Source of the DNA: Chitinophaga oryzae
GTDB lineage: Bacteria; Bacteroidota; Bacteroidia; Chitinophagales; Chitinophagaceae
DNA: 64,000 nucleotides
Assembly: GCF_012516375.2 (NCBI RefSeq)
Contig: NZ_CP051204.2
Span: 7,859,501-7,923,500 of the forward strand
Reading direction: 5' to 3'
The notes beneath the pieces are model-generated. The model had not been told where the DNA came from. It saw only the letters and a program-made list of their open reading frames with translations, and did not search any database. Shown here one piece after another: positions 51,376 to 59,296 of the stretch. Position numbers and translations under genes: made by a program. Within the stretch, counting starts at the first letter, position 1. Each line of letters opens with the position of its first letter.

Positions 51376-51638
51376 TTACATCGAGGAGAGCATAATACCG
51401 CAGGTGGACAAGCCCACCACCAGCATCACGCCGGCAGCCAGCACCATGGCCTTACCGAATTCCGCATAGGCCTTCGAAAATATCGCCAGCAAACACCCGA
51501 TCACGAGGTAAATAGGCGTAAGGAACATCAACATCAAACCAGCGCTCAAAATTCCCTCTTCGCCCCCAGCAGCATCGCCAGTCCCAGTACCAGCGGTACT
51601 CCCAGCAGCCACAATAGTTTACTTACAAAAGGTTTCAT
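51376..51638 (-). pseudogene. Small membrane protein split by an apparent frameshift
   Basis: From ATG 51638 a frame encodes 30 residues (MKPFVSKLLWLLGVPLVLGL...GAKREF) and stops at 51546-51548. The next frame, open from a GTG at 51612, encodes two more helices (MLMFLTPIYLVIGCLLAIFS and VLAAGVMLVVGLSTCGIML) to the stop at 51376. One added G in the GGG near 51557 joins them as GAKRGILSAGLMLMF into one protein of about 87 residues with three helices. The ATG lies 9 nt after the radical SAM stop. It could be a sequencing error, a true mutation or two overlapping genes. Confidence 0.6.
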
Positions 51639-51647
51639 ATGCAATGT

Positions 51648-53054
51648 TTATAACTGAACAGATGCTCTTTCTTCCTGTAATGTCTTCAGATATTCCTCTT
51701 TATCATCCCTGTAAAACAGGTTCATGGTTTCGAAGGGAATGATCCTGCCGTCTTTATGCACAATGTGTACGCAGGACTTTTTAATAGCCCGCACATCAAA
51801 GTCATAGGCGTCAATAAACCGCATGATCACGATCCGGAAGAGATTATTGTAATCCAGTCCCGGCGCCTGTACCTGCGGCAGGCAGCACAACAGCGACTGC
51901 ATATCGCAGGCTGCCGCATCTGTGGAAATGCCGGTGCTGAATATCTTCAGCACATGCTGATGCAGCTTTTCGTCCTGTTCATATACAATGGTGTTTTTAC
52001 TGTTGTTCAGCAGCACTGCCGGATCTACAAAACGTGTAAGCGGAAACACTTTGCCGTCAATTTTCAGTGCATAGGCCATGGCCAGCGCATCCGGGTTACA
52101 TGGCACCGGGATGATGTCGTGGGCATTGAAAACGGGAGATTGTTCCAGTATACGTTGACGTACCTCCGTTAACGTTATACGGTCGGTGGCCGGATCAAAA
52201 TCGTCTGTTCGGCCGGCTACCTGCACGGGCTGGAAGGTAACACCCCTGACACAGGGCTGCTGCAGGGCATACTCAATGATACTGCCTATCTCATCTTCAT
52301 TCACGCCTCGTTGTAAGGTCACCACCAGCGTGGTGCTGAGGTTTGCTTCGTTCAAATTTTGCAGCGCCTGCTTCCGGGTGTCCGTAAGATCTTTCCCCCG
52401 CATACGTTCCAGTGATTCCGGCCGGAAAGAGTCGAACTGCAGGTATACCTCAAAATCGGGCATGTACGTCGCCAGCCGGGCGGTAAATTCCTTGTCTTTC
52501 GCAATGCGGATGCCGTTGGTGTTGATCATCAGGTGGCGGATAGGCTTCTTTTTGGCGATGTCCAATATCTCGAAGAACTGAGGATGGATCGTCGGTTCAC
52601 CACCACTGAGCTGTACTACGTCGGGCTGCCCTTCATTGGCCACCACGATGTCCAGCATCTGCTCTATCTCTTCCAGCGTACGATGACGGCCGTAATGCGG
52701 CGAAGACATGGCATAGCAGGTGGGGCAGGTAAGGTTGCAGCGGTCTGTGACTTCAATCACCGAAAGACAGGAATGTTGCTCATGGTCCTGGCAGAGCCCA
52801 CAGTCATACGGGCAGCCGTAATGCGTGCGGGTATTGGTTTTGAGCGGCGCCTCCGATGGTTTATTATAATTGCGGGTATTTTTGTAATAGTCGATGTCGG
52901 TGGCGATGAGCACTTTTTCCCGGCCATGGCTAGGACAGGTCTTTACCATAAATACTTTGTTGTCCTCAAAGATCACTTTCGCGTCTACACGCCGCAGACA
53001 GGTGCTACAGATGCTTACCGTAAAGTCGTAATACGTGTAATTTTTCTCAGGCAT
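51648..53054 (-). CDS. Radical SAM protein of the tetraether synthase (Tes/MJ0619-like) type
   Basis: A 468-residue radical SAM enzyme. The SAM cluster motif CxxxCxxC is C106, C110, C113 and GGEP is at 151-154. The N-terminus has further cysteines in the layout I associate with the archaeal MJ0619/Tes family: CSTC (C16, C19), CPSHG (C40), YGCPYDCGLC (C81, C85, C88) and HSC (C96); C-terminal cysteines lie at 319, 383, 390, 391 and 428. Tes joins lipid chains by C-C bonds. The ATG at 53054 overlaps the stop of the Lgt-like gene; the longer frame starts with TTG. Lipid chemistry here is inferred. Confidence 0.8.
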   Translation of the reverse strand: MPEKNYTYYDFTVSICSTCLRRVDAKVIFEDNKVFMVKTCPSHGREKVLIATDIDYYKNTRNYNKPSEAPLKTNTRTHYGCPYDCGLCQDHEQHSCLSVIEVTDRCNLTCPTCYAMSSPHYGRHRTLEEIEQMLDIVVANEGQPDVVQLSGGEPTIHPQFFEILDIAKKKPIRHLMINTNGIRIAKDKEFTARLATYMPDFEVYLQFDSFRPESLERMRGKDLTDTRKQALQNLNEANLSTTLVVTLQRGVNEDEIGSIIEYALQQPCVRGVTFQPVQVAGRTDDFDPATDRITLTEVRQRILEQSPVFNAHDIIPVPCNPDALAMAYALKIDGKVFPLTRFVDPAVLLNNSKNTIVYEQDEKLHQHVLKIFSTGISTDAAACDMQSLLCCLPQVQAPGLDYNNLFRIVIMRFIDAYDFDVRAIKKSCVHIVHKDGRIIPFETMNLFYRDDKEEYLKTLQEERASVQL

Positions 53055-53829
53055 ATTGTTTCTCAATTAATCGTGATGGGGAAATAATAACAGGTGCATA
53101 ATAAATCAGTCCGGCCAGGCAGGCCAGTTGTATGGAGCCCAGGCCAAAGCCATACCGGTAGCCGGGCTTGATAAAATCCAGCATAAAACGGAAGAACAGG
53201 TACCCGATCATGAATAGTTGAAAGCGGGCGCCGCTGACCAGTGTATAACGGCGGCTTATCATGCGTAGCAGCTGCCATAGCAGCAACAGGAAAACAATTT
53301 CGTACAGCGCTACCGGGTGCCGCAGCAGGCCATCTCCCAGGTCCATCCCCCAGGGCAATGTGGTAGGCACCCCGTAGGTTTCTTCGTACACGCCCATACT
53401 GAAACAGCCGATGCGGCCTATCATCATGGCCAGTATCAGCGGGTAGGTAAACAGATCGCCGGTCGATTGCCGCTCCCCTACCGCCTTCTTGATGGTTTCC
53501 ACCCCTATCAGACCACCCAGCAGGCCTCCCACAATAGTTTTATTCTGGTAGATATATAACAGCAGGTTATCAGCATGCAACAGTCCCGGCGGGTTTTCCA
53601 GCGCTCCCAGCAGGCGGCTCCCCAGCAGAGCACCGAAGGTAGCCCCGATGATGGACCAGATGCGGTTACTGCTCTCTACCCGGTCGCCCTGGCGCCGGCG
53701 CAGGAAAAGGAAATAGCGGAAACCGATAAACATCCCTAACGTCTCCGTTATCGCGTGCAACGGAAGATGAAGGGAACCAACAGACACATAGACAGGATAC
53801 ACCACGGGGTAACTGATTATTTTAAACAC
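53047..53829 (-). CDS. Divergent Lgt-family (prolipoprotein diacylglyceryl transferase-like) membrane protein
   Basis: A 260-residue membrane protein with about seven helices. Lgt-family marks are GRIGCF (R139 matches essential R143 of E. coli Lgt) and HPVALYE near 171. The essential His of true Lgt, in the HGG segment, is replaced by Val (TIVGGLLGG near 98-106), and the N of GRxGNF is Cys. It is therefore probably a diacylglycerol-lipid enzyme or binder, not the housekeeping Lgt (inference). The start is GTG. Its end overlaps the radical SAM gene by 8 nt, so the two are coupled. Confidence 0.8.
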   Translation of the reverse strand: MFKIISYPVVYPVYVSVGSLHLPLHAITETLGMFIGFRYFLFLRRRQGDRVESSNRIWSIIGATFGALLGSRLLGALENPPGLLHADNLLLYIYQNKTIVGGLLGGLIGVETIKKAVGERQSTGDLFTYPLILAMMIGRIGCFSMGVYEETYGVPTTLPWGMDLGDGLLRHPVALYEIVFLLLLWQLLRMISRRYTLVSGARFQLFMIGYLFFRFMLDFIKPGYRYGFGLGSIQLACLAGLIYYAPVIISPSRLIEKQYA

Positions 53830-53873
53830 AAATTAATATTTATATTTAGATGTACAGTTTAAGCTGACAAAAT

Positions 53874-54563
53874 ATGTTACAGGAGGTCCTCAAACAACAC
53901 CAATCCACCTTCCAACCGGTGATCACGCTGCTTCATCCTGACGAACAGCTGCTGGTCATGGATTTTACCGCCAACAATACGACCCTTACCAGGCCTGTCC
54001 TGAATAATATAGACCGGTTTTGTTCCTATATCACCCATACCCTTGCCGAAAGCGGCTGCCGGCTCGGTATAGGAGGGTATAACGAGCACCGTACCATCTA
54101 TGCAGTGAGCCCTCATTTCGATGCCGGCGAAGAGCCGCGGCGGCTCCACCTGGGCATTGATGTATGGGGTGCCGCAGAAACGCCGGTATCCGCCCCGCTC
54201 AAAGGCCATGTGCATAGCTTCCGCTTCAACGACGATTTCGGGGATTACGGCGCCACTATTATCCTTCAGCATCAATTGGACGGCTATACGTTCCATACCT
54301 TATACGGTCATCTCAGTATCTCCAACCTGCAGGGACTTTATGAGAAGATGCCCATTGCCGCCGGGCAGCAGTTCGCCTGGTTCGGAACGCCTTCCGAAAA
54401 CGGCGGCTGGCCGCCACACCTGCATTTCCAGGTGATCATAGACATGATGCATTACCGCGGCGACTATCCCGGCGTATGCCGCTACAGCGAGCGTGACAAA
54501 TACCTGCAGAACTGCCCCGATCCGGACCTTATCCTGCAATTGAACCGGAATACCCGCGGATAA
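53874..54563 (+). CDS. M23-family metallopeptidase without signal peptide
   Basis: A 229-residue protein whose C-terminal two thirds form an M23 (LytM) domain, an endopeptidase fold that cuts peptidoglycan cross-links. Zinc ligands are H92 and D96 in HLGIDVWG and H184 in HLHF, with H182 and H146 (LYGHLS) as catalytic histidines, so the site is complete. No signal peptide or membrane helix is seen. It diverges from the Lgt-like gene across only 44 nt, so the two may share a control region. Location and substrate are uncertain. Confidence 0.83.
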   Translation: MLQEVLKQHQSTFQPVITLLHPDEQLLVMDFTANNTTLTRPVLNNIDRFCSYITHTLAESGCRLGIGGYNEHRTIYAVSPHFDAGEEPRRLHLGIDVWGAAETPVSAPLKGHVHSFRFNDDFGDYGATIILQHQLDGYTFHTLYGHLSISNLQGLYEKMPIAAGQQFAWFGTPSENGGWPPHLHFQVIIDMMHYRGDYPGVCRYSERDKYLQNCPDPDLILQLNRNTRG

Positions 54564-54654
54564 GCAGCTTACAGCATTAAAAAATGCCATCCATCCCTCG
54601 CTGCTTGACATAAAGCAGCGCGATTGATATTTTTACCGGCTAAACAGATACAAT

Positions 54655-55518
54655 ATGAGAAACATATGGCTGACAGGCTTATTATGCCTGCTCATGGGCG
54701 CAGCGATGGCACAGACACCGCTGCAGGTGATGACCTTCAACATCCGGCTGAACACCAAAAGCGACAGTCTGAATGCATGGCCCTACCGGAAAGAGAAAGT
54801 AGCATCGGAAGTATTGTTTCATCAGGCGAATACGCTGGGTGTACAGGAAGCGCTGTTTGATCAGATGGAAGACCTGCGCCGTTTACTACCCGGGTACAAA
54901 TCTATCGGTGGCGGCCGGGAAGACGGGAAAGATAAAGGAGAGTTCTCTGCCATCTTCTACGATACCAGCCGGCTGCAGTTACTCAAAACAGCGACCTTCT
55001 GGTTATCAGAAACGCCGGACGTTCCCGGCAGCAAAGGTTGGGACGCTGCCATCACCCGTATTGTAACATGGGGGAAGTTCAGGGATAAACAAACCAAAAA
55101 GATATTCTATCATTTCAACACCCACTTTGATCATATGGGTAAAGTGGCACGCCGGGAAAGCGCCCGTTTCCTGTTGGAGCAGGTACATAAAATTGCCGGC
55201 AGCACGCCGGCCATCATCACCGGCGATTTCAACGCCACACCCGATGATGAGCCGATACAGGTAGTGATGAATACCGGCAACCCGCTGCATTTCACCGATA
55301 GCAAAAGCATTAGCGCCACGCCACATTACGGTCCTACCGGGACTTTCAACGGGTGGCATGCTGCTGAAGTGGATGATCAGCCGATCGATTATATTTTTCT
55401 GAAAGGGAAATTTAAAGTACTGCAACACGCTTCCATATCGCAGACGTGGGGCGGCCGCTTTGCATCCGATCACTTCGCCGTGTTGGCACGGGTAGTGCTC
55501 ACAGAAAAGGCAAAGTGA
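54655..55518 (+). CDS. Secreted endonuclease/exonuclease/phosphatase-family hydrolase
   Basis: A 287-residue protein with a signal peptide (about 1-20, ending AAMAQ) and an EEP domain: VMTFNIRLN, LGVQEALFDQM, NTHFDHMGKVARRES, the catalytic ITGDFNATPDDEP and the final SDHFAVLARV. Members hydrolyse phosphodiesters in nucleic acids, inositol phosphates or sphingomyelin. Export points to extracellular nucleic acid or phospholipid use. Its stop TGA is inside the GCAAAG repeat that follows. Confidence 0.88.
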   Translation: MRNIWLTGLLCLLMGAAMAQTPLQVMTFNIRLNTKSDSLNAWPYRKEKVASEVLFHQANTLGVQEALFDQMEDLRRLLPGYKSIGGGREDGKDKGEFSAIFYDTSRLQLLKTATFWLSETPDVPGSKGWDAAITRIVTWGKFRDKQTKKIFYHFNTHFDHMGKVARRESARFLLEQVHKIAGSTPAIITGDFNATPDDEPIQVVMNTGNPLHFTDSKSISATPHYGPTGTFNGWHAAEVDDQPIDYIFLKGKFKVLQHASISQTWGGRFASDHFAVLARVVLTEKAK

Positions 55519-55680
55519 GCAAAGTGAGCAAAGAAACAAAGATAATAAGCGTACAAAGAATTAAAGGATAAGCAAGCAAAATAGTTAAGCAAGGAACGAA
55601 GATCAGATTGTAATCTTCGTTCCTTTTTCTTTGCTCACTTATATAAACTTTGCGCTCTTTGCTCACTTAGCCGTCTTCGC
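55505..55680. repeat. Nested palindromic element, GCAAAG family, copy 2
   Basis: Left arm GCAAAGTGA repeated (about 55510-55533) and an imperfect inverted right arm (about 55648-55670, GCTCACTTAG end) flank an inner perfect 13-bp hairpin AAGGAACGAAGAT/ATCTTCGTTCCTT (55591-55603 with 55613-55625). Placed between convergent genes like the copy at 9931-10083; the arms here are less perfect. Confidence 0.7.
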
Positions 55681-55685
55681 GAGAC

Positions 55686-56441
55686 TCAATCGTGAGTGTG
55701 TTCAACGCTCATGCTGTTTTCCAGCGCGTCAACCACCTTGTTATGCAGGTTTCCGTTGATGTCTACACTGATTTTAAGTTTGCCGTTGGCAAAGGAACCT
55801 GTAAAGTCGCCCACCTGCAGCTTGGTCAGGATCAGGTCCATAGAAATCTTGAGAGAGCCTTTCCAGTCGATGTTTTTGTCGGTAACAACCACATCTTTTC
55901 CGTGTGCCTGCAACTCGATCACGCCGGACAACAGGATCTCCATCGGGATTTTTTTACCATCCCAGGTCAGGAATCCTATTAATCTTACAGCAGGATCTTT
56001 TTTGTCACCTTCTACCCTGGCATACACTTTCACCTGCTGATAGGTACCCAGCGGAATTTTGATGGCGCCCAGCTGTGCAGGGATCTGTTTCAGATCGATC
56101 TGCCGGTCTGTTCTCAATCTGAATTCCAGTTCATCTTTACCGCGTTTTGCATCGAAGCGGATCTCCCGTAAGCGGGCAGTGGCGGTGTCCCACGTAATAT
56201 CAAAACCACCGGAGCTCCTGGCCATGGAGGCGTCGCCGGTAATGGCAGACAGACGGCCCGCAGCATCAGGTGATAAAGTGTACGTTGGATTTACCGCAGC
56301 GATTTCGTAGTTGATAGCTGTCGAGTCCTTCACACCAGCGGGGGTTTGCTGATCAGGTCCCGACATATCTTTGGAACACGATGCGAGCATCATGGTCGCG
56401 ATGCCAAGGGCACCGCAGAATTGTAGGATTCCGGTTTTCAT
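55686..56441 (-). CDS. Lipoprotein of unknown function
   Basis: A 251-residue lipoprotein: signal peptide ending LASC with lipidated C22, then a short Pro/Gly/Thr linker and a beta-rich domain (DITWDTATARLREIRFDAK, GKIKIP-type strands). The C-terminal half has repeated amphipathic strands (DFTGSFANGKLKISVDING) and ends EHTHD. I recognise no family. It is between a convergent EEP hydrolase and the M28 peptidase; a separate terminator lies upstream at 56531-56566, so it is probably monocistronic. Confidence 0.8.
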   Translation of the reverse strand: MKTGILQFCGALGIATMMLASCSKDMSGPDQQTPAGVKDSTAINYEIAAVNPTYTLSPDAAGRLSAITGDASMARSSGGFDITWDTATARLREIRFDAKRGKDELEFRLRTDRQIDLKQIPAQLGAIKIPLGTYQQVKVYARVEGDKKDPAVRLIGFLTWDGKKIPMEILLSGVIELQAHGKDVVVTDKNIDWKGSLKISMDLILTKLQVGDFTGSFANGKLKISVDINGNLHNKVVDALENSMSVEHTHD

Positions 56442-56530
56442 ATTGATATGGTTTTAAATGACTACTCGGGGAAATATCGGCTATAAAAATAAACAAGAAA
56501 TTCGAAAAAAGAACTGATACTGTATTAATT

Positions 56531-56566
56531 AAAAATAAAAAATCCGGTTGAGCTCACTCAACCGGA
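56531..56566 (-). terminator. Rho-independent terminator of the M28 peptidase gene
   Basis: A perfect 10-bp stem TCCGGTTGAG/CTCAACCGGA (56543-56552 with 56557-56566) with 4-nt loop; on the minus strand it is followed by TTTTTTATTTTT. Confidence 0.75.
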
Positions 56567-56586
56567 TGAATATATGATGTCCGCCC

Positions 56587-57891
56587 CTATTGAGACACAG
56601 GCGTTATACGTGTAGGCGTTGACGTTCCATTCACGATACTGCCGGAACTAACAGCGATCGCTTTGATGATGTCTGTAATGTTCTTTATATCCAGTGTAGA
56701 CACTTCATCTTTCACGGTATGATAAAACTTGTCTTTATCAATTTGCGTGGTAGAGATCGTATGCGCCGGCACGCCTACCTTGGCCAGGTTGGCGTTATCG
56801 GAGCGATAGAACAGGTTTTGCTCAGGGTAAGGATCGGGGTGAAAACGGAAAGCGGATCCCTCCAGGTTCTTCTGCAGAATAGTACCGAAGTCAGATCTTT
56901 CGAAGCCTGTGATAAACGCGCTGTTCTTACCAAATTTGGATTCCTTACCGATCATTTCAATGTTGAACATCGCTACCACTTTGGCGGGGTCCATCTGTCC
57001 GGAGAAATAAGAGGAGCCGTAGCCACCCATCTCTTCCGCGGTGAAGGCCACAAAAATCAGGGAACGGGCAGGACGTTTCTTCTTAAAATAATTCGCCAGC
57101 ATAATGACAGCAGTCGTACCGGATGCATCGTCATCAGCGCCATTGGCAATGCTGTCGCCGGCTTCGGCAGGTAAAATACCCAGGTGATCGTAGTGACCGG
57201 AATAGATCACATATTCCTCCGGTTTGGCAGTGCCTTTGATCATACCGGCCACGTTGGTGAACTCCTGCGTCCGCACGCTGCGGGTCTGGTCTACCGACCA
57301 TGTGTCCTGTGCTGTCACCGGTTCTTTTTCCAGCACCAGTATCATTTGCCATTGGGCTGTATCCGTAGGCACTTCGGATTCTCTGGCGTACATGCGGTTG
57401 GAGATGGAGCCTTCGAGGTTGGCGATATAGCCGCTCAACGCCGGCGCCATCCACACCACGATGTTCCGGGTCATCGATTTACGTTTTCCCAGCGCAGCGC
57501 GCAATTCATCCGCATTGGCCACATGCAGTTCTGTACAGCTGGCAGTGTCCCTGTGCAGCTGTACATGCCTTGATGCGCCGACTGCCACTACGGGCCAGTC
57601 TTTGGCGGCGCCATTGACAGTGATGCTGGTGGCGGTGGTATGCAGCCCGTAGTAGTTAAAACGTTGCAGGTAGTTTTTCTCTCCGGGCAGCGGCAGGAGG
57701 CCGGCCTTTTTAAATTCGTCGCTGATAAAGGCAGCGGCCTTGTCGGAACCGGGCGTACCGGACTGCCGGCCCTGCATATCGTCAGCAGCCAGCGTGTTAA
57801 TGATACGGGCGACTTCTTTCTGTGGTATCTGTTGACTGTAACCGGTGGTGAGCATGCACCCCGCAGCAAGTGATAAAATCAGTCTTTTCAT
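56587..57891 (-). CDS. Secreted M28-family aminopeptidase
   Basis: A 434-residue zinc peptidase. A signal peptide (1 to about 19, TGYSQ) precedes an N-terminal part with a protease-associated-like insert (about 90-200) and the M28 catalytic domain: SGHYDHLG (His ligand), GADDDASGT (bridging Asp), FTAEEMGGYGS (catalytic Glu and ligand) and a late HTISTTQIDKDKFYHTVKDE. M28 enzymes remove N-terminal amino acids. Export suggests nutrient peptide use. Confidence 0.92.
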   Translation of the reverse strand: MKRLILSLAAGCMLTTGYSQQIPQKEVARIINTLAADDMQGRQSGTPGSDKAAAFISDEFKKAGLLPLPGEKNYLQRFNYYGLHTTATSITVNGAAKDWPVVAVGASRHVQLHRDTASCTELHVANADELRAALGKRKSMTRNIVVWMAPALSGYIANLEGSISNRMYARESEVPTDTAQWQMILVLEKEPVTAQDTWSVDQTRSVRTQEFTNVAGMIKGTAKPEEYVIYSGHYDHLGILPAEAGDSIANGADDDASGTTAVIMLANYFKKKRPARSLIFVAFTAEEMGGYGSSYFSGQMDPAKVVAMFNIEMIGKESKFGKNSAFITGFERSDFGTILQKNLEGSAFRFHPDPYPEQNLFYRSDNANLAKVGVPAHTISTTQIDKDKFYHTVKDEVSTLDIKNITDIIKAIAVSSGSIVNGTSTPTRITPVSQ

Positions 57892-58088
57892 GAGCGGTTT
57901 GATGGGTTGTATTTCGTTCTGGTTGTTGTTTGGACCCGACGGCGGTCGTTGCCGTCAGGCCTGTAAGATAACATCATCTGTGTTAATTGACTGCAATGCC
58001 GCCATTTTTTCCTGCGGAATAGATTAACATCTTTGCAGGCTAGTATACACACGCATGAATATCCGGCCACCGGCTGAATATAATTTGG

Positions 58089-58096
58089 TATTTTTG
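58089..58096 (+). promoter_or_regulatory. Candidate ruvB promoter, -7 box
   Basis: TATTTTTG fits TAnnTTTG and ends 9 nt before the ATG at 58106, giving a very short leader. Supports the internal start of ruvB. Confidence 0.35.
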
Positions 58097-58105
58097 GTCA
58101 GTATT

Positions 58106-59134
58106 ATGTCCAATCCGCATTTAAGACCAGAAGAAACTAAGCTCAGCGCCGCTGAGAAAGAGTTTGAGAACAGTATCCGGCCCCGGGAAATCATGGATTT
58201 TTCGGGACAGGAGCAGATCATCGAAAACCTGAAGATATTTATCAAAGCCGCCAAGATGCGGGGGGAAGCGCTGGACCACGTATTGTTCCACGGTCCTCCG
58301 GGCCTGGGCAAAACCACGCTGTCACGCATTGTGGCCAATGAGCTGGGGGTAAATATCCGGGAGACTTCCGGACCTGTGATCGAGAAGCCCGGCGATCTGG
58401 CGGGGCTACTGACCAACCTGGAAGACAAGGACGTGCTGTTCATCGACGAGATACACCGCCTGAGCACCGTGGTGGAGGAATACCTGTATTCCGCCATGGA
58501 AGATTACCGTATAGATATAATGATTGACAGCGGGCCCAATGCCCGCTCCATACAGATCAACCTGCATCCTTTCACGCTGATCGGGGCCACTACCCGTTCG
58601 GGGCTGCTGACCGCTCCCCTGTTGTCCCGTTTCGGCATCAAGTCGAGGATGGAATACTACAATGCCGCCACACTGCAGAAAATCATCTGGCGTGCGGCCG
58701 GGCTGCTGGGCACCAAGATCACTTCAGACGCGGCCGCAGAGATTGCCCGCCGTTCCCGGGGCACCCCGCGTATTGCCAACGGCCTGTTGCGCCGGGTGCG
58801 CGACTTTGCCATGGTGATCGGCAACGGTGTCATCGACCTCGAGATAGCGCAGCTGAGCCTCAAGGCCCTCAACGTGGATGAATACGGCCTCGATGAGATG
58901 GACAACCGCATTCTGCAGGTGATCATCGAAAACTTTAAAGGCGGACCGGTAGGCATCACCACCATTGCCACCGCAGTGGGGGAAGAAGCCGGTACCCTGG
59001 AAGAGGTGTATGAGCCGTTCCTGATCCAGGAAGGTTTTATCAAACGCACGCCCCGCGGCCGCGAGGTAACGGAAAAAGCCTATGTGCACCTGGGGAAAAC
59101 GCCGTTCCGTGGAGGTTCCAACCTACTATTTTAA
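58106..59134 (+). CDS. ruvB: Holliday junction branch-migration ATPase RuvB
   Basis: A 342-residue AAA+ motor that drives branch migration with RuvA. Walker A GPPGLGKT is at 63-70, Walker [10 protein letters not shown] near 113, sensor [18 protein letters not shown] near 155 and the C-terminal winged helix with [16 protein letters not shown] and FIKRTPRGR. The ATG at 58106 is chosen because a -7 box overlaps the longer frame from 58055 and the family starts here. ruvC lies 2.8 kb away; ruvA is not in the window. Confidence 0.96.
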   Translation: MSNPHLRPEETKLSAAEKEFENSIRPREIMDFSGQEQIIENLKIFIKAAKMRGEALDHVLFHGPPGLGKTTLSRIVANELGVNIRETSGPVIEKPGDLAGLLTNLEDKDVLFIDEIHRLSTVVEEYLYSAMEDYRIDIMIDSGPNARSIQINLHPFTLIGATTRSGLLTAPLLSRFGIKSRMEYYNAATLQKIIWRAAGLLGTKITSDAAAEIARRSRGTPRIANGLLRRVRDFAMVIGNGVIDLEIAQLSLKALNVDEYGLDEMDNRILQVIIENFKGGPVGITTIATAVGEEAGTLEEVYEPFLIQEGFIKRTPRGREVTEKAYVHLGKTPFRGGSNLLF

Positions 59135-59142
59135 CAGTGATA

Positions 59143-59282
59143 GCTGATTTTTCTGATCCCCGAAGATAATAGCGAACAGCATTATAACAGGAAGGGCCCC
59201 CATTGAAAGATTCAATGGGGGCCCTTCCTGTTAATCAAATTCTTATCAATTGCGACGATCTTCAGGGATCAGAAAAACCAGC
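59143..59282. repeat. Nested palindromic element between ruvB and the RprY-like gene
   Basis: Outer imperfect arms (59143-59172 with 59254-59282: GCTGATTTTTCTGATCCCCG against GCTGGTTTTTCTGATCCCTG read inverted) enclose a perfect 22-bp palindrome (59186-59207 with 59211-59232, 3-nt loop AGA) that should act as a bidirectional terminator. Located between convergent genes. Confidence 0.75.
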
Positions 59283-59296
59283 AAAAATCGTGGCTA

